A DNA stretch of 64,000 nt, from NCBI RefSeq assembly GCF_020360975.1, contig NW_025408668.1, forward strand, positions 7,440,001 to 7,504,000. Direction: 5' to 3'. This DNA is from Hirsutella rhossiliensis (Eukaryota; Ascomycota; Sordariomycetes; Hypocreales; Ophiocordycipitaceae). Below, one piece after another: positions 36,319 through 47,546 of the stretch (within the stretch, counting starts at the first letter, position 1; each line of letters begins with the position of its first letter). The notes beneath the pieces are model-generated. The model ran no database searches. It saw only the letters and a program-made list of their open reading frames with translations, and was not told the DNA's origin. Made by a program: the position numbers and the translations under genes.

Positions 36319-37612
36319 TCACATGACGGTCCGCCTCAGGCGGTTGAAGCACACCGGCCTGATGACGCCGGCCCCGTTGGCGCAGTTGCACCGGCAGCCA
36401 AGCTCCGGGCCGCGCCCGTCGCCGCCAATGCCGGGCACCAGCTCGCCGCGGCGCAGGGCGGCGGGGGTCGGGCCGTGGGTGCAGTACTGGAGCGTGTCGT
36501 GGACGTAGCCGACGTCGGCGAAGTGGTGGACCTGGCGCGGGGGCAGCAGCAGGGCGACGGCCAGGCTGTGGACGGGGGCGTCGCCCCAGCGCTCGTAGTA
36601 GAAGCCGCCGGCGCCGTCGAGGTGGGCGAAGAGGTCGCGGTACGCGGGCGAGCGGAAGAAGTCGAGGTGGGCGATTTCAAAGTTGGACCAGAAGTGGCAC
36701 AGGTTCCACGCGTCGCCGTGCCCGTCGCGGTTCGCCTGGCGCCCGCGCAGGCGCCGCAGCGGCCAGGGCAGCCACGACGGCTCCGTCATGGCCGTCCAGA
36801 GGGGGGAGGCGGGGATTTGCCGGTCGGCCCTGTAGCGCGCGAGCCTGCCGAACAGCGACGGGGCTGTCGCGGGAATCTCCTTGAGCGCCATGGTGTAGCC
36901 GTAGCGCTTGCCGTGGCGCTCCATCTCGACAAAGGGGTCGTAGGTGACGGCGCAGGTCAACGAGATGTCGGGCTCGACGCGCCAGTACCACTTGTAGTCG
37001 CTCAGAGCCGGGTGATCGTAGAAGAAACTGTGTGTGCCGTCAGTATTCATGTCGTCGTCTCTCCTCACCCAGCAATCAAGGACAGCCACCGACTCACCCC
37101 GAGTTGAAACGGCACATGTGGTGATAGCTCTCCTTGCCCGCGTACTTTACGCCCCGGCTCTGCATCTCGAGCATCCTCCTGCGCGCCTCATCCCGATCGA
37201 CCCAGTCCGGGTACCCCCACATGTCCGCGGGGATCGTCTCGAAGCTCGCCGCCGCGCCGCCGGCATCCTCAGCCACGGCGTCGCCGACGGCGGCCACGAA
37301 CTCGCGAGACCAGGGCTCGTCGTTGAGGAAGACCCAGGGGTAGCCAAAGTGGCGGTTGAACTGCTGCTGCACGTTGCGCACGCTGGCCACGGCGCCGCCC
37401 AGGTCGGCGTTGCGTGCGAGCATGACAAGGGCGGCGCGCGCGCGCGCCGAGCCATTGAGCACGGGTTCCTGGCAACCGACGTGGAAGGGTGGGTCGAGGT
37501 TTGTGTCTGGCCGGGGCACGGCGAACCGGCGCACGTGGATCGTCACGTCGGCGAGGGCCAGCACGGCGATGCAGAGCACGAGTTTCCAGCGGAGGCGCAG
37601 CGGCCTGGGCAT
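36319..37612 (-). CDS. Alpha-1,2-mannosyltransferase, GT15 (KRE2/KTR/MNT1) family
   Basis: Exons 37098-37612 and 36319-37027 encode 407 residues. The protein should be a Golgi type II membrane enzyme adding alpha-1,2-mannose from GDP-mannose to O- and N-linked glycans. A short basic cytosolic tail (MPRPLRLRWK) precedes a signal-anchor at about residues 11-26. The catalytic domain shows FNRHFGYPWVFLNDEPWS, SYHHMCRFNSGFFYDHPAL, YKWYWRVEPDI, YGYTMALKEI and the family signature NLCHFWSNFEIA at about residues 281-291, then a C-terminal Cys-rich CRCNCANG. The longer open frame to 37909 was rejected because it destroys the signal-anchor topology. The paralogue (KRE2, KTR1-6) cannot be decided by eye. 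Confidence 0.92.
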
Positions 37613-38647
37613 GATGCGCCTGGAGCTGAAGGTGCGCTGGTAGGCGAGGATGGCTCTGCGGGATGGCTTGTGGGGGGTGAGGAACGAAGAGTGCTGCTGG
37701 CTAGCGAGTTGCCAGTAGATGTGTTTCACGTTTGAGGTTGGCTCAGGAAACGAAATTGTCCGAGACCAAAACCCCTTCCGTCTGTAAATTTGCGACGTCA
37801 ACCAACGAACGCATGATCGCCAACAGGTGCTTCCCGCTCCCTGCCATCGAGCCATGACGACGACGCCGCCGCGGCGCCGGCAAACGCAGAGTTTGTCCTG
37901 GAAACTCACGGCATTTCTCGTAGCAGGTGGCTTAAGCCGTCAAAGATGGAGGCAACGAGCGTGCATCCACGTCCGTCGAGCTGTGCCAAGCCCAGCGCCA
38001 AGCCCAGCGGCCACATGTGTCGGAGCGGCGACAGCTGTCTCCCACGCCAGCAGGACAAGCGTAGCGAGACAGACGCCGCTGAAAAGATTCGGCGCCATGT
38101 CGATGGACACAAGTGTCGAAACCATGGCCGTTGCGGGCGGCGAGTCGAGCAAACAAATGCTGTGTAAGGAGCGACGTGCTGAGGCTCTGCGGCTTGCCTA
38201 ATGGGGCAATGGCAGGGGGTCATGATCAGCTACCCGCTTAGATGCAGCAGCCAGGGATGTGATTGGCCAATCGGGGCTTTTTGGAGAGCTTTTAGCGATT
38301 TGCCTCTAACGGGTTGGTGGGCCTTGGCCCTGTAGGGCTAGTTCCCGCTAATCAGCTTCCACTACGGAGTACGAAGCACAGAGCACGGCGATTCTTCAAC
38401 CTCAGTCCATTGAGTGGCCATAAATGGCGACGAATCAACCTTCTTTGGAAACGCCGACCTTGGATTCACCCGAGGAAGCACATTTCCAGACCAAAACCGA
38501 ACCCATTCTTCGAGACGTCACCATCGGGATACTTTGGCACTGATCCCGTTGATACCTTTGAGGCGCAACCCAATATCCCCTCGGCCGTCCTGGACGAGCA
38601 TCAAGAAACCTTTTAGCCCATCGACGCCTTTCAACCACCATCAAGTC
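37613..38647. other. Intergenic: promoter side of the GT15 gene, 3' side of the HET pseudogene
   Basis: No gene is supported. It includes the second copy of a dispersed 32-bp sequence (38184-38215), with core CGGCTTGCCTAATGG, shared with 33151-33182. Confidence 0.4.
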
Positions 38648-40236
38648 TCATCGCCTCGATAGTGATCGTTTCGCTTCATCAGAAATCTCATCGCGCGAGC
38701 CACACGCACTATTTGATTCGAAATTCGACATGTTCCTTCTCAACCCCCCCCGGGTTGCCTCTCCGTGCATGATGCTATGAACGTAAGCTTCTCCCAGAAG
38801 TGCATAGAAATCACTGCCCTCCTCCCGCTTTAACACGAATGGGATTCGACAGCCGCGGAAAAGGGCCACAACATCTCCGATGTCGCAATCCCGAGGGCCT
38901 AGGCCCAGGAATCCTGCGGCAGTGATGACCAATGACCGATTCAGACAACGCGCCTTTACCTTGGGGTAGAATGCATCAATGGCCGCCGGAGACACTGGGC
39001 GACCACTATCGATGCCCTGTGCTTTATAAGAATCCCTCCCGCTTTTCGGGACATGACCAGCAGCCCCAAGAGGGTTTCCTTGTCTGATCCAGGCGCGGAA
39101 TCCATCTATCCACTCGCAAATAGTGGCTCCTTCGGTTCGACCTCCCAAGAGCGTCTGGCAAACTGCTTGCAGCCGACCATCATTGTCAGGGTAAGGAGAC
39201 TGGTGTACCCCAGAGTGTCGTCGTTGCCAATTCTCCACGGCGGCTCGGAACCGTTCCTCCAGAGAGCCGAGCCCGACTTCCGTGGAAAAGTTTGAGCAAA
39301 TTCCTGTAGGAATACAATGGCCACACTGTCAAACTCGAGTCCCTTGACGGAAAGATGAATGCCACGACCGAGCAAAGGTTTCAGCCTTTCCAACTCCGTG
39401 GTCCGCACTTGACTCGACGTGCCATCGTAAGCGAAACGAATGTGTCTTGTGGTAGTATCACCTGCCTTGAATACAGGTTGACCGTGACCGGCGTTGACTG
39501 AAACGACGGGTGCTCCGCTGCCAATAACATTCCCGACTCCACAACAGGAAGGAAGACGGCATTGTTGTGGGTGAGATGATAATCTCACTTGCAGGGACAT
39601 GAAGCCGTAGGCCTCTACGAGGCGAACAAAGAGGCATTGGAAGACGACATGGTCCGGGCTGCGGTAATCGGGCCGGATCTTGAGCTGATCATGCGCTGAC
39701 GAGAGTGGAAGCAATCCAAAGACGACGTCTCGAGCCAGGCTGTGCCTGAAGTCTCGAGCGAGGGCCAGCCACCTTGGAAGTGGTGCCCGGTAGACATGCT
39801 CTTCTTTCCTGCAAGTCTTCCACTGTCTCAGAAGCGGGTAGAATGGACAATTCTGGAACAACTTCCTGATTGCGGGGTGGGCGTCCGGGGTCTTGGAGAC
39901 GTATGCCTCGTGCCAGGTGGCCAGTTCAGCAAATTTGTCCATGCTGACTGCAGATCCACAAGTCACCAAGGAACTCCTGGACAAGAAGGCTTCTTGAATG
40001 ACTTATCGCCTTCCCCGCCTGGGATGACTGAGTATAGTCTGCAACGAAGTCCACGGAGCCGTGCCATCGGCCCAGATGCTGGATTCGGAACTTGTGTTGG
40101 TGTCGTATGGCATCGTCTTCTCATTCTCCTGGCTGCCCCCGGAAAGGGGCCCTTTATTCCGCTCCAGCGTCTCGAGAAAACCTTGTCGGGTCAATTGTCT
40201 GAGGGCGTTGCTGGAGTAAACCGACTCGCTCAGTTG
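38648..40236 (-). pseudogene. Heterokaryon-incompatibility (HET) type protein, degraded
   Basis: Three blocks match the body of fungal HET-domain proteins in order. 40003-40236 (SIWADGTAPWTSLQTILSHP) ends in an in-frame TAA at 40003-40005, where the family usually has Trp-Val-Ile-Gln-Glu; VIQEAFLSRSSLVTCGS continues straight after it. 39106-39999 carries ELATWHEAYVSKTPDAHP, RDVVFGLLPLSSAHDQLKI and RPDYRSPDHVVF. 38648-39325 carries AAGFLGLGPRDCDIGDVVALF, FYALLGEAYVHSIMHGEA in another frame, so a frameshift lies near 39300. The N-terminal part with the family's LW-D-ICINQ region is not found upstream. HET proteins trigger cell death after fusion of incompatible hyphae and decay often. Loss of function is inferred from the stop, frameshift and missing N-terminus; unusual splicing could remove the frameshift but hardly the TAA. 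Confidence 0.78.
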
Positions 40237-41145
40237 CTAGGTGGAAGTAAGAAGTCATGGCGGATGCCCAGAGATATAAGCTGACGTACCCCTAACCCCC
40301 CCCTATCCCTATTACGCCCAACGCACCCACGAGGACGGCTACCAGCTGAGCGCTACATGCAATGCACAAGGCGACCCGAGCTCCCATGAGCGCAAGCCAT
40401 TGCCGAGCTTTGCAACCGGACCTCCACAACACCGACAACTCCTGGCCCAGTCCTCGGGCGGCGTTCGTATTCGCTGCATGTACGAATGAGGAGACGGAAG
40501 CCTCTGATTTGAGAGGCAAACCAATGTCCGGCTGACGAACCCGGTAAAGCATTCGCACGGGCAAATACGCAGCCGTCTTGCGCTTCTGCATCCCAATACT
40601 GCTTCAGCTACGCCTCTCCAGTTCGAAAACCGCTTCTCCCGTCTCTCAAACTCATTTGGGCTTGCTTACAGTCAGTGGATGTCACGTTGGGAGCTGTGCC
40701 CTGGAAGAAAGGCAGGCTATCGATGTTGAAGCTGGTTCCAGGGGCCCGACTGTCTGAGCCTGGCCATCTCTCCCTGCCTGCGGACTGGGCTCGATCAGTT
40801 GCCTCGACACGATGAATTGGATCATGGACGAGATGAGTGCGAGGCTCGGGCTGCAGGACCTGCTCCTGAGTTGTAACCTCGGGGCGCTTTCGAGAAGATT
40901 GCTGCCAAGCCGTTCATTCTTGCGCGCTATATCGTAATGAGGTTTGCATTCCATGGATTATTCCAAACTCGTTCCCAATGTACCCAACAGTTCAGCAGAG
41001 AAAGATCCATACAGCCTGCGAAACGACCAGTGAATCAAGTCAAATGTCCGTCAAGTCTCCTTTGATGAACGCGTACTCACCAAGGCGTGCACACACAACT
41101 ACTCCGTCCATTGCTGGTAACATGCCAGCACGACACCGCCCGCCA
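40237..41145. other. Intergenic, possibly further HET-gene debris
   Basis: Short open frames on the - strand (40292-40591 with one hydrophobic stretch, 40682-40954) have no recognisable relatives. A CTAG just before 40236 could be the remains of a splice acceptor of the HET gene, but no upstream exon could be identified. Confidence 0.35.
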
Positions 41146-42432
41146 TCATTCCCTCCAAACCAGAATGCCCTTGGCATACAGGCCTGCGATTATCCCCACG
41201 CCTCGGGCTGCATCCTTCGTAGCTGTGGCGCTGGTGGGATACTCCGTGTCAACGTAGAGATGCTTCAGACCATCAGCCTCGCTCCACTCCGAAACCCAGG
41301 ACGTTGCCGCAGCACGGGGGCAGTAGTCCTTCATTTCTGCCGTTGCTTTGGCAAGCTCTTCTGGATCGTTGCAAATGTAGCGCGTCTTGGCGAACTTGAA
41401 CAACGAGGTTATGTGGGCGTGGCCGGCAATCATGAGCTTACCGCCAGACAGCGATAGATTGTCGGGGAGGAAGGGGAGGCGCAGCTGGGAATGATACTGC
41501 AAGGTTGCAGGGCTTTGTGTCGCCGTGTACAGGTACACGGCGCCCCTGGTGGTGGAAGCAACCGCCACGGTCGTGCTGTTGATGACCTCGATGCCGTTTG
41601 CGTACGGCATGCGCGCGACCACCTTGGCTTCGACTTGGCCACCATGTAATTTCACGTGTACCACAGTCGCTGCCGGGGGCGCCAGGAATGTCTCAAGCTG
41701 CGACAGCATCCTAGACCGCCCGGCGGTGAAGAAGTGGTCGTTGGTGACGTAAAACTCGTCGTCATCGAGGAGGGCTAAGGCGTTGGGAGTGTGGATGAGC
41801 GGATGCTGGATCGTGCCGACGTGGGTCGCAACGAGCGCGCCGACATCCAGTTTGAACATCTCGATCCGGGAACCAGCCTGGGCATGGTTGATGACGTAGA
41901 GAGTAGACGTCTTGGGGTTGTATGCCATGCCCAATGTGTGCAAATCTGCGCCGGCGCTGAAGTTTGCGAACTCGATGTTCTTCAGGGCCTCCGCGTCCGG
42001 TATTCCCGCGGCTTGGTAGTCGTAGGCATACAGCCGGGCAGAGGTAACTGGGCCTGGGCGGAAGATGCCCTTTATGAAGCTCGCAATCAACCCCAAGCTC
42101 CTGGTTGGTGTGCAAGGGAGGCGCTCACCATGACGGTGTTCCACCGCTCTCGTCCCGGGTCACAGGCGATGAGAGCAAGCCCCTGCGCCTCGAGCAGCAG
42201 CACATCCTCGCAGCTTCTGATGCGATCAGAGAATTTGATTTGATGACTTCCCAAGTTGTTGACTTTGGCCAGGCGGTCAGGCGCGTTTGCATGGAGCGTC
42301 GAGAATAGCTGCCAACGCTCGTAGAGGAATGGCGACAGCGCGGCCAGCGCCAGGACGAACTACGAGCCCGGCAGTCAGCGCGGTTTGCTTCCATCAGACG
42401 GGCAGACTCACCAGAATCGACGAGATGCCCAT
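41146..42432 (-). CDS. Paraoxonase/arylesterase-like calcium-dependent beta-propeller hydrolase
   Basis: Exons 42412-42432 (only seven codons), 42129-42359 and 41146-42069; 391 residues. The joins are phase 0; the last acceptor (ATAAAG|GGC) is weak but is the one that restores WNTVM-GIFRPGP. The N-terminus MGISSILFVLALAALSPFLY is a signal-anchor, as in serum paraoxonases. The body is a six-bladed propeller of PON type: FSAGADLHTLGMAYNP, HTPNALALLDDDEFYVTNDH (Asn/Asp residues expected to bind the central calcium), YANGIEVINSTTVAVASTT and LPDNLSLSGGKLMIAGHAH. Fungal members probably hydrolyse lactones or aryl esters, but the natural substrate is unknown. It is divergent from the DNA polymerase gene. 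Confidence 0.88.
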
Positions 42433-43068
42433 GCTGGCAATCAAAATATGTAGGTGCTGGCGTGGATCGAGGGGGACCAGCTTGGCCGATGCAAAGAGCG
42501 CACAGGAGGGCAGAGGCAGATGCTTTTATAGATGCAAGGTGCCGAGCTCGACGGAAGCTGCAGCCAGCAAGGGCGGCACTGACCGTACACCGACCTGCAT
42601 CATGAGCCAATTGTGAAGACGATGGAGTTTCGTATCCACCTCCTAGTCCGCTTTCATCATGCACGGAGTGCTCCGTAGCAGGGACGAAGTCAGCTGCCAC
42701 CGGGGTGCTCTCTCTAGCTTCGTCAGCTTGCGCCTGAGGAGTGTACAGTGCCAACCCCTCTCCCTCAGCACGGTGCCGCAGACAGCACCCGCCACTTCAC
42801 GGCAACAATATTAAAAAGTCTACAGATGCAGTGCGGCAACTGGCGATTTGGTTGTCACCGTGGGCTGAACGAATAACTCAGCTTCTTCGCCCTCGAATGC
42901 AGCGCAGCAGTACACCATCAGGCACCGCCCGCTACGCACTCTGGCTTTCTCAAGAGGCAGAGTGACGGCTTGCAGCCTCGCCGCTTCACCTTCACCCCCG
43001 AGAGAGCTGTTTGATGATCCCAGCCTTCTCGCCAAGATCACGGCCCCTTTTCCTCGCCAAAGGCAAGA
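42433..43068. promoter_or_regulatory. Divergent promoter region of the paraoxonase-like and DNA polymerase genes
   Basis: 636 bp between two outward-facing start codons. No factor sites are recognised by eye. Confidence 0.5.
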
Positions 43069-45417
43069 ATGAACTCTCCGCAGCCGACAGACCATGCAAA
43101 AGTCTCTTACTTTCAACTTCTCAGCTCCCTGAACGGCCCTGCGACGGACCACGACGATGACCTTGGTGAGTGGGAGCAGCGCGACAGACAACGTCGCCGC
43201 AGGTTCTTCAAATCATGTCCATCACCCGAAATTCCTTCTCGTGCCAGCAAAGATGCATCCGCGTCCGGCAAAGGTCGAGACGGCGCCCTCAGGAGGGTCC
43301 TCTCCGCGCCCGACCGCCGCCAGCCCCCCTCGGCTCAAGTCATCGCAAACACTCAGAGCGGAGGAGCTGCAGCGCGCAAGGGACGGCTGGGCGCGCTCCT
43401 TGACACAGAGCCTGGCGACGCCGACGAGACGATTGTCCCGGACTCGACGCGCCCCGCGCACAAGGCGCTTCGTCGTAGCGACTCCACTCCGATGATGCCG
43501 ACCAAGAAGCTGCCCCTGGACGTGGGCGAGCCGTCGCCTTCTCTCGGCGTGGGCCTGCGCAAGAGGAAGCGAGGCTCAGACACGAAACTATGTCCCGAGA
43601 CTGAGCAAATCTTCAAGGACTTGGCATTCTTCTACATCCCGGACAACGACATTGCGCCAGCGAGGCGGCTTCGCATTGCCAAGGCACGCGAGTACGGTGC
43701 TCTATGGACGAGAAGCCTATCGGCAGCCACGCACATAGTGGTCGACAAGAACCTGGGCTATAACGATGTCGACAAGGTCACTTGCACGGCCAGTCTGACC
43801 CGTCTCCCGAAGCTGGTTAACGAGGACTACCCCATCGACTGCATCCAGTTCCGATCTCTGCTGGATCCCGACCAAAGAAAGTACCGCATCGCTGGTCAGC
43901 CAGAAGCCACTGCAGGCCCGCAGCCAAAAGTCACCGCCACTCCTAGTAAGCGGGCCGAGTCCTTGCAGCTGAAGCCAAAGCACGACAACCAAGGGCGACG
44001 CAGTCGTGCACCTCAGCCGAGCACGCCACTAAGAGACGACGGGTCCTCTCAAAGAAGCGTTGTAGATGCGACGCCGGCTCCGACGGGTCCGCAGCCCTTA
44101 CCGCCCGACAAGGGCCACGGCCCGGAACATGTCCCTGAGCGTGACGAGCTTGCTGTTATCATCAACATAATGCAGGAGTTTAAGCATCTCCCGCTCGACA
44201 AGGACGACGATGAAGACGCGCGCTCTGACTCTGGCCAGTCCGTGACCGAGTCAAGGGCGGAAAACAAGTCAGACGCGGAGACGGACGAGATGCGCGGTCT
44301 CGAAGCCAGTGAATCGCCGTTGAAGCCGGGACGAAAAACCGGCAAGTTCGAGGATCGTTTCGCCTGTCACCAGGGCGGCGAGAGAGACGCCAATGCGGAC
44401 AACCCAAACGCTCGCACCATCGAAGTGTTGCAAAACATGGCGAGCTACTACGACCGCATCAACGACCACTGGAGAACAACGGGCTATCGCAAGGCCATAA
44501 ACACACTGGAGCGGCAAGACGTCAAGATACGCACCGAGGAAGAAGCCTTTCGTCTGCCTCACATTGGCCGGCGCATAGCCCAGAAGATTGAGGAAATCGC
44601 CACGACGGACAGGCTACGGCGACTCGAGTACGCGGAAGACGAGGCGACGGATGGGGCCCTTCAACTCTTTCTGCGGATCCACGGCGTCGGGACTAACCAG
44701 GCGCGGCAGTGGATAGCACAGGGACACCGCACGCTCAACGAGCTTGTGCGACAGGTGAAGCTTACACCGAGTCAGATGATAGGAATAGAGCACTACGACG
44801 ACCTGGCGACGAGGATTCCCCGGCGAGAGGTGGAGGCTCTCGGAGCGGTGGTGAGGCAGGCGGCGGCGCGGGTGGACCCGGCTGTGGAGCTCATCATCGG
44901 CGGAAGCTACCGGAGGGGGGCGGACAGCTCCCACGACATCGACCTAATTGTGACCAAGAGCGGTACGACATCGCTGGGGGAACTGCGGCCGTTTCTCGAC
45001 TCGCTCGTGGGACGGCTCGAGAAGGACGAGTTCCTGGTGGCGCGGCTCGCGTCGTCGAGGACGGGTCGCGACGGCAGCACTTGGCAGGGGTGCTGCGTAC
45101 TGCCCAGGATGGCGGGCGTCGACCAAGAGGGATACCGGGCGGTGTGGCGACGGATCGACTTTCTGCTGGTGCCCGAGGCGGAGATGGGCGGGGCGCTCAT
45201 CTACTTTACGGGCAACGACATCTTCAACCGCAGCATGCGGCTGCTGGCGCGCAAGAAGGGGATGCGGTTGAACCAACGAGGCCTGTACAGGGACGTGCTT
45301 CCGGGACCACGCAGCAGCAGGGCGTGTGAGGGGGAGCTTGTGGAGGGCCGGGTTGAGAGGAGGATATTCGAGGTGCTCGGGGTGAGATGGAGGGAGCCGC
45401 ACGAGAGGTGGTGCTGA
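43069..45417 (+). CDS. pol4: Family X DNA polymerase (Pol4 / Pol lambda type)
   Basis: A single exon of 782 residues. Family X polymerases fill short gaps in base excision repair and non-homologous end joining in the nucleus. Residues ~178-265 form a BRCT-like domain (KDLAFFYIPDNDIAPARRLR, WTRSLSAATHIVVDKNL, DYPIDCIQF). A Ser/Asp-rich linker follows. The polymerase core starts near residue 445 (8-kDa helical domain ASYYDRINDHWRTTGYRKAI and a helix-hairpin-helix LPHIGRRIAQKIEEI, then IHGVGTNQARQWI). The palm has GGSYRRGADSSHDIDLIVT (near 611-629, metal-binding Asp pair) and RRIDFLLVP (third Asp near 696). The thumb has YFTGNDIFNRSMRLLARKKGMRLNQRGLYRD. All three catalytic aspartates are present. 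Length and BRCT place it with Pol lambda/Pol4 and away from Pol beta. Confidence 0.93.
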   Translation: MNSPQPTDHAKVSYFQLLSSLNGPATDHDDDLGEWEQRDRQRRRRFFKSCPSPEIPSRASKDASASGKGRDGALRRVLSAPDRRQPPSAQVIANTQSGGAAARKGRLGALLDTEPGDADETIVPDSTRPAHKALRRSDSTPMMPTKKLPLDVGEPSPSLGVGLRKRKRGSDTKLCPETEQIFKDLAFFYIPDNDIAPARRLRIAKAREYGALWTRSLSAATHIVVDKNLGYNDVDKVTCTASLTRLPKLVNEDYPIDCIQFRSLLDPDQRKYRIAGQPEATAGPQPKVTATPSKRAESLQLKPKHDNQGRRSRAPQPSTPLRDDGSSQRSVVDATPAPTGPQPLPPDKGHGPEHVPERDELAVIINIMQEFKHLPLDKDDDEDARSDSGQSVTESRAENKSDAETDEMRGLEASESPLKPGRKTGKFEDRFACHQGGERDANADNPNARTIEVLQNMASYYDRINDHWRTTGYRKAINTLERQDVKIRTEEEAFRLPHIGRRIAQKIEEIATTDRLRRLEYAEDEATDGALQLFLRIHGVGTNQARQWIAQGHRTLNELVRQVKLTPSQMIGIEHYDDLATRIPRREVEALGAVVRQAAARVDPAVELIIGGSYRRGADSSHDIDLIVTKSGTTSLGELRPFLDSLVGRLEKDEFLVARLASSRTGRDGSTWQGCCVLPRMAGVDQEGYRAVWRRIDFLLVPEAEMGGALIYFTGNDIFNRSMRLLARKKGMRLNQRGLYRDVLPGPRSSRACEGELVEGRVERRIFEVLGVRWREPHERWC

Positions 45418-46124
45418 GGGAGGCGAGCTGTATATGGGCAGCGGGGATAGCGAGGAAGCAAAATCTCGATGTTTGCTCGAGGCAGCACGTGCGCAGGCAG
45501 AATCGATCAGCATAGCCGGTGCCAAGTACACAAGTTACAGTGCTTGGTGAAGTTGGGTTGTTCGAGGCCACATGTGCACAGAGAGAGGGAGAGAGGAGAG
45601 GGAGAGAGGAGAGGGAGAGAGGAGAGGGCGGCTGGCCCGTGATCAATCACATGCAAACCAATGGCAACGGCCCCTGTAAGCCCCACTACCCCCGGGCCTC
45701 TCAGCGGCTCTTTTCCATGCCAGTGAGCACCAGTGAGCGCTGTTTCCCCCGCGCTTCGGCACCAGCGCAGTGCGTCACACGGGCCTTTGCAGCCCAGGGG
45801 TGGTGGGCCTTGCCTGAAGCAGACGAAAGAGCCGGTCGTTCGTCCCGAGGCTTCCCGTCTTGTCCCATGTCCGCCATCCGTCCGTCTGCGCCTTTGATCC
45901 CCTGCAGCCTGGCATCTCGACAGTCGGCGTTCAAGGCTGGTTATCTTTCCGTTTCATTCTTTTCAGTCCACGGCGAGAATCAACCCTCAACGCCCTCTTC
46001 CGATGAGCCGGTGATCTTGGGTCCTCTGCGCTGAACCCTCCCGCCTCGCTCCTCCCTCTCCCCCTCCAGTGCGCCTCGCTTGCGCTCTTCCTCCCCCTCT
46101 CTCCTCGGCAGCCGAGACGACACC
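45418..46124 (+). other. Intergenic with GA-rich minisatellite; promoter of the PXMP4-type gene
   Basis: No gene is supported. The 13-bp GA-rich array at 45586-45627 lies here; C/T-rich sequence just before 46125 looks like a 5' UTR. Confidence 0.4.
45586..45627 (+). repeat. 13-bp GA-rich minisatellite
   Basis: AGGGAGAGAGGAG occurs three times in exact tandem (45586-45598, 45599-45611, 45612-45624) and then breaks off into AGGGCGG. Confidence 0.8.
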
Positions 46125-47056
46125 ATGTCCTCGTCCCTAGACGGCCTCAAGGTATGGATCGGGCATGTCGGTGTCACGAGAGAGAGCCGGACCAAGGCTG
46201 ACTGGGGATCGGGATAGGCCGCGCTGGAGCGCATCGTCGCCGAGCCGCGGTACCACGATCTCCTGTCACTGCTCAAGACAGCGCGCAACGGTGCCGTGTA
46301 TGGGACCAAGGTGCGGTTCCCGCATGCTCTGGTGTAAGAGACTCCCAAGGCTTGGCTCCTAACCATCGCTACTTGGGGTCTGGATGCTAATGTGTCACCG
46401 GTGCGTCGGCAGCATGATCTTTTTGTTTCGGTCTGGAACGTACGTTGGCCCGCCCCCTCGTCCTGCTCGAGAGACTGACGGACGCGACACAGGTTCCGAC
46501 AAAAGGTCTCGCTCGTGCTGAGAGCGACGAGGAAGCACGCAAGCAACCTGGCGAGGTTCGCGACGATATACAAGTTGACGACGCTGGCGCTCAAGCACTT
46601 TGGGCCGACGCCGGGCAAGGAGGGTACGTTGATGCAATAAGACTACCATGTCGGCTGCCTTCTGACGTGCAACCACCAGGCCCCTACGACTCCTTCTTTG
46701 GCGGCCTTCTCGGCGGCTATATCGTCTTCGGGCAGCGGTCCAAGCGGTCGGGCAAGATTTCGTCGGTCAATCAGCAGATTGTCGTCTACATCTTTGCGCG
46801 CGTGTGCCTGGCCCTGGCGCGGCTGGCCGTCAAGCCGGGCCACGGCCTGCCGCGCGTGTCGAGCGAGCCGCTGCACTCAGCCGTCAACTACTATGCCTGG
46901 CCGGCCTTCGCCTCGCTCTCGTGGGCGGCCGTCATGCTCCTCTTCCGCTACCACCCGGAGGACCTGCAGCCCAGCCTGCGCAGCAGCATGACGTACATTT
47001 ACAGCGACTGCGACCACTGGGACTCGTTGCGGACTCTGCTGTGGCACAACAAATAG
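46125..47056 (+). CDS. Peroxisomal membrane protein 4 (PXMP4/PMP24) family
   Basis: Five exons: 46125-46151, 46218-46333, 46413-46439, 46493-46623, 46680-47056; 225 residues, phases agree at all four junctions. Exons 1 and 3 are only 27 nt each. PXMP4/PMP24 belongs to the Tim17/22/23-related family of small multi-spanning membrane proteins and sits in the peroxisome membrane; its transport role is unsettled. Supporting motifs are GAVYGTKVRFPHALVMIFLF, RATRKHASNLARFATIYK, a glycine-rich FFGGLLGGYIVFG with basic follow-up QRSKRSGKISSVNQQIVVYI, and a C-terminal SSMTYIYSDCDHWDSL. Several hydrophobic stretches are present but no cleavable signal. Start and stop agree with the family's length. Confidence 0.9.
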
Positions 47057-47546
47057 ATGGCATCTGGGCGGATGGGGCGTTTTCTTTCGATTGTGTTTGT
47101 GGTCTAGATAGACTCTTGGCTTCTGCTGTGCTTTGTTTGGCCTTTGACTTCCTTGTTCCCGAGGACAGGGAGGGTGCAAAAACCAGCTCGGTGCGCGTCA
47201 GAGACAGTGTAAATATGGGCATGAAAACCATGCCCAACTCACAATACGAGCATCTTAACTTATATGGATCGTCTTTTGTCTGGTTGATGACGGCATGCCA
47301 TGGAGGACCCACGGAGCAGCTACCCCGCCCAGTTGAATCCGCACTGTGGCTTCCCCGTCGCTTTGCGGACAAACACACTGCACCTCTTCTGCTGCTTGGA
47401 AACTCGCCCTTCTTTTCCATCCGCCTCGACGGAACACTGCAGAGGTAAGAAGGAGGAGAAGGGGGGAGAATAAAAGAACCTAGACGACGACCATTGCACC
47501 ATCCGAAATCGACGCCGACAACCACCGCCGACGCTTCGAAGCAGCC
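47057..47546 (+). other. Intergenic between the PXMP4-type gene and csn4
   Basis: 490 bp holding the 3' UTR of one gene and the promoter of the next, both on the + strand. Nothing else is seen. Confidence 0.4.

Noticed and set aside
36196..37107. 303-codon + strand frame antisense to the GT15 gene
   Set aside because: Mirror of a GC-rich coding exon that has a clear NLCHFWSNFEIA motif.
40292..40591. 99-codon minus-strand frame with a hydrophobic stretch
   Set aside because: Could be a small membrane protein or HET-gene debris, but there is no second piece of evidence.
43155..43191. Possible 37-nt intron (GTGAGT...GCAG) near the 5' end of pol4
   Set aside because: Too short for a fungal spliceosomal intron and its removal breaks the reading frame.
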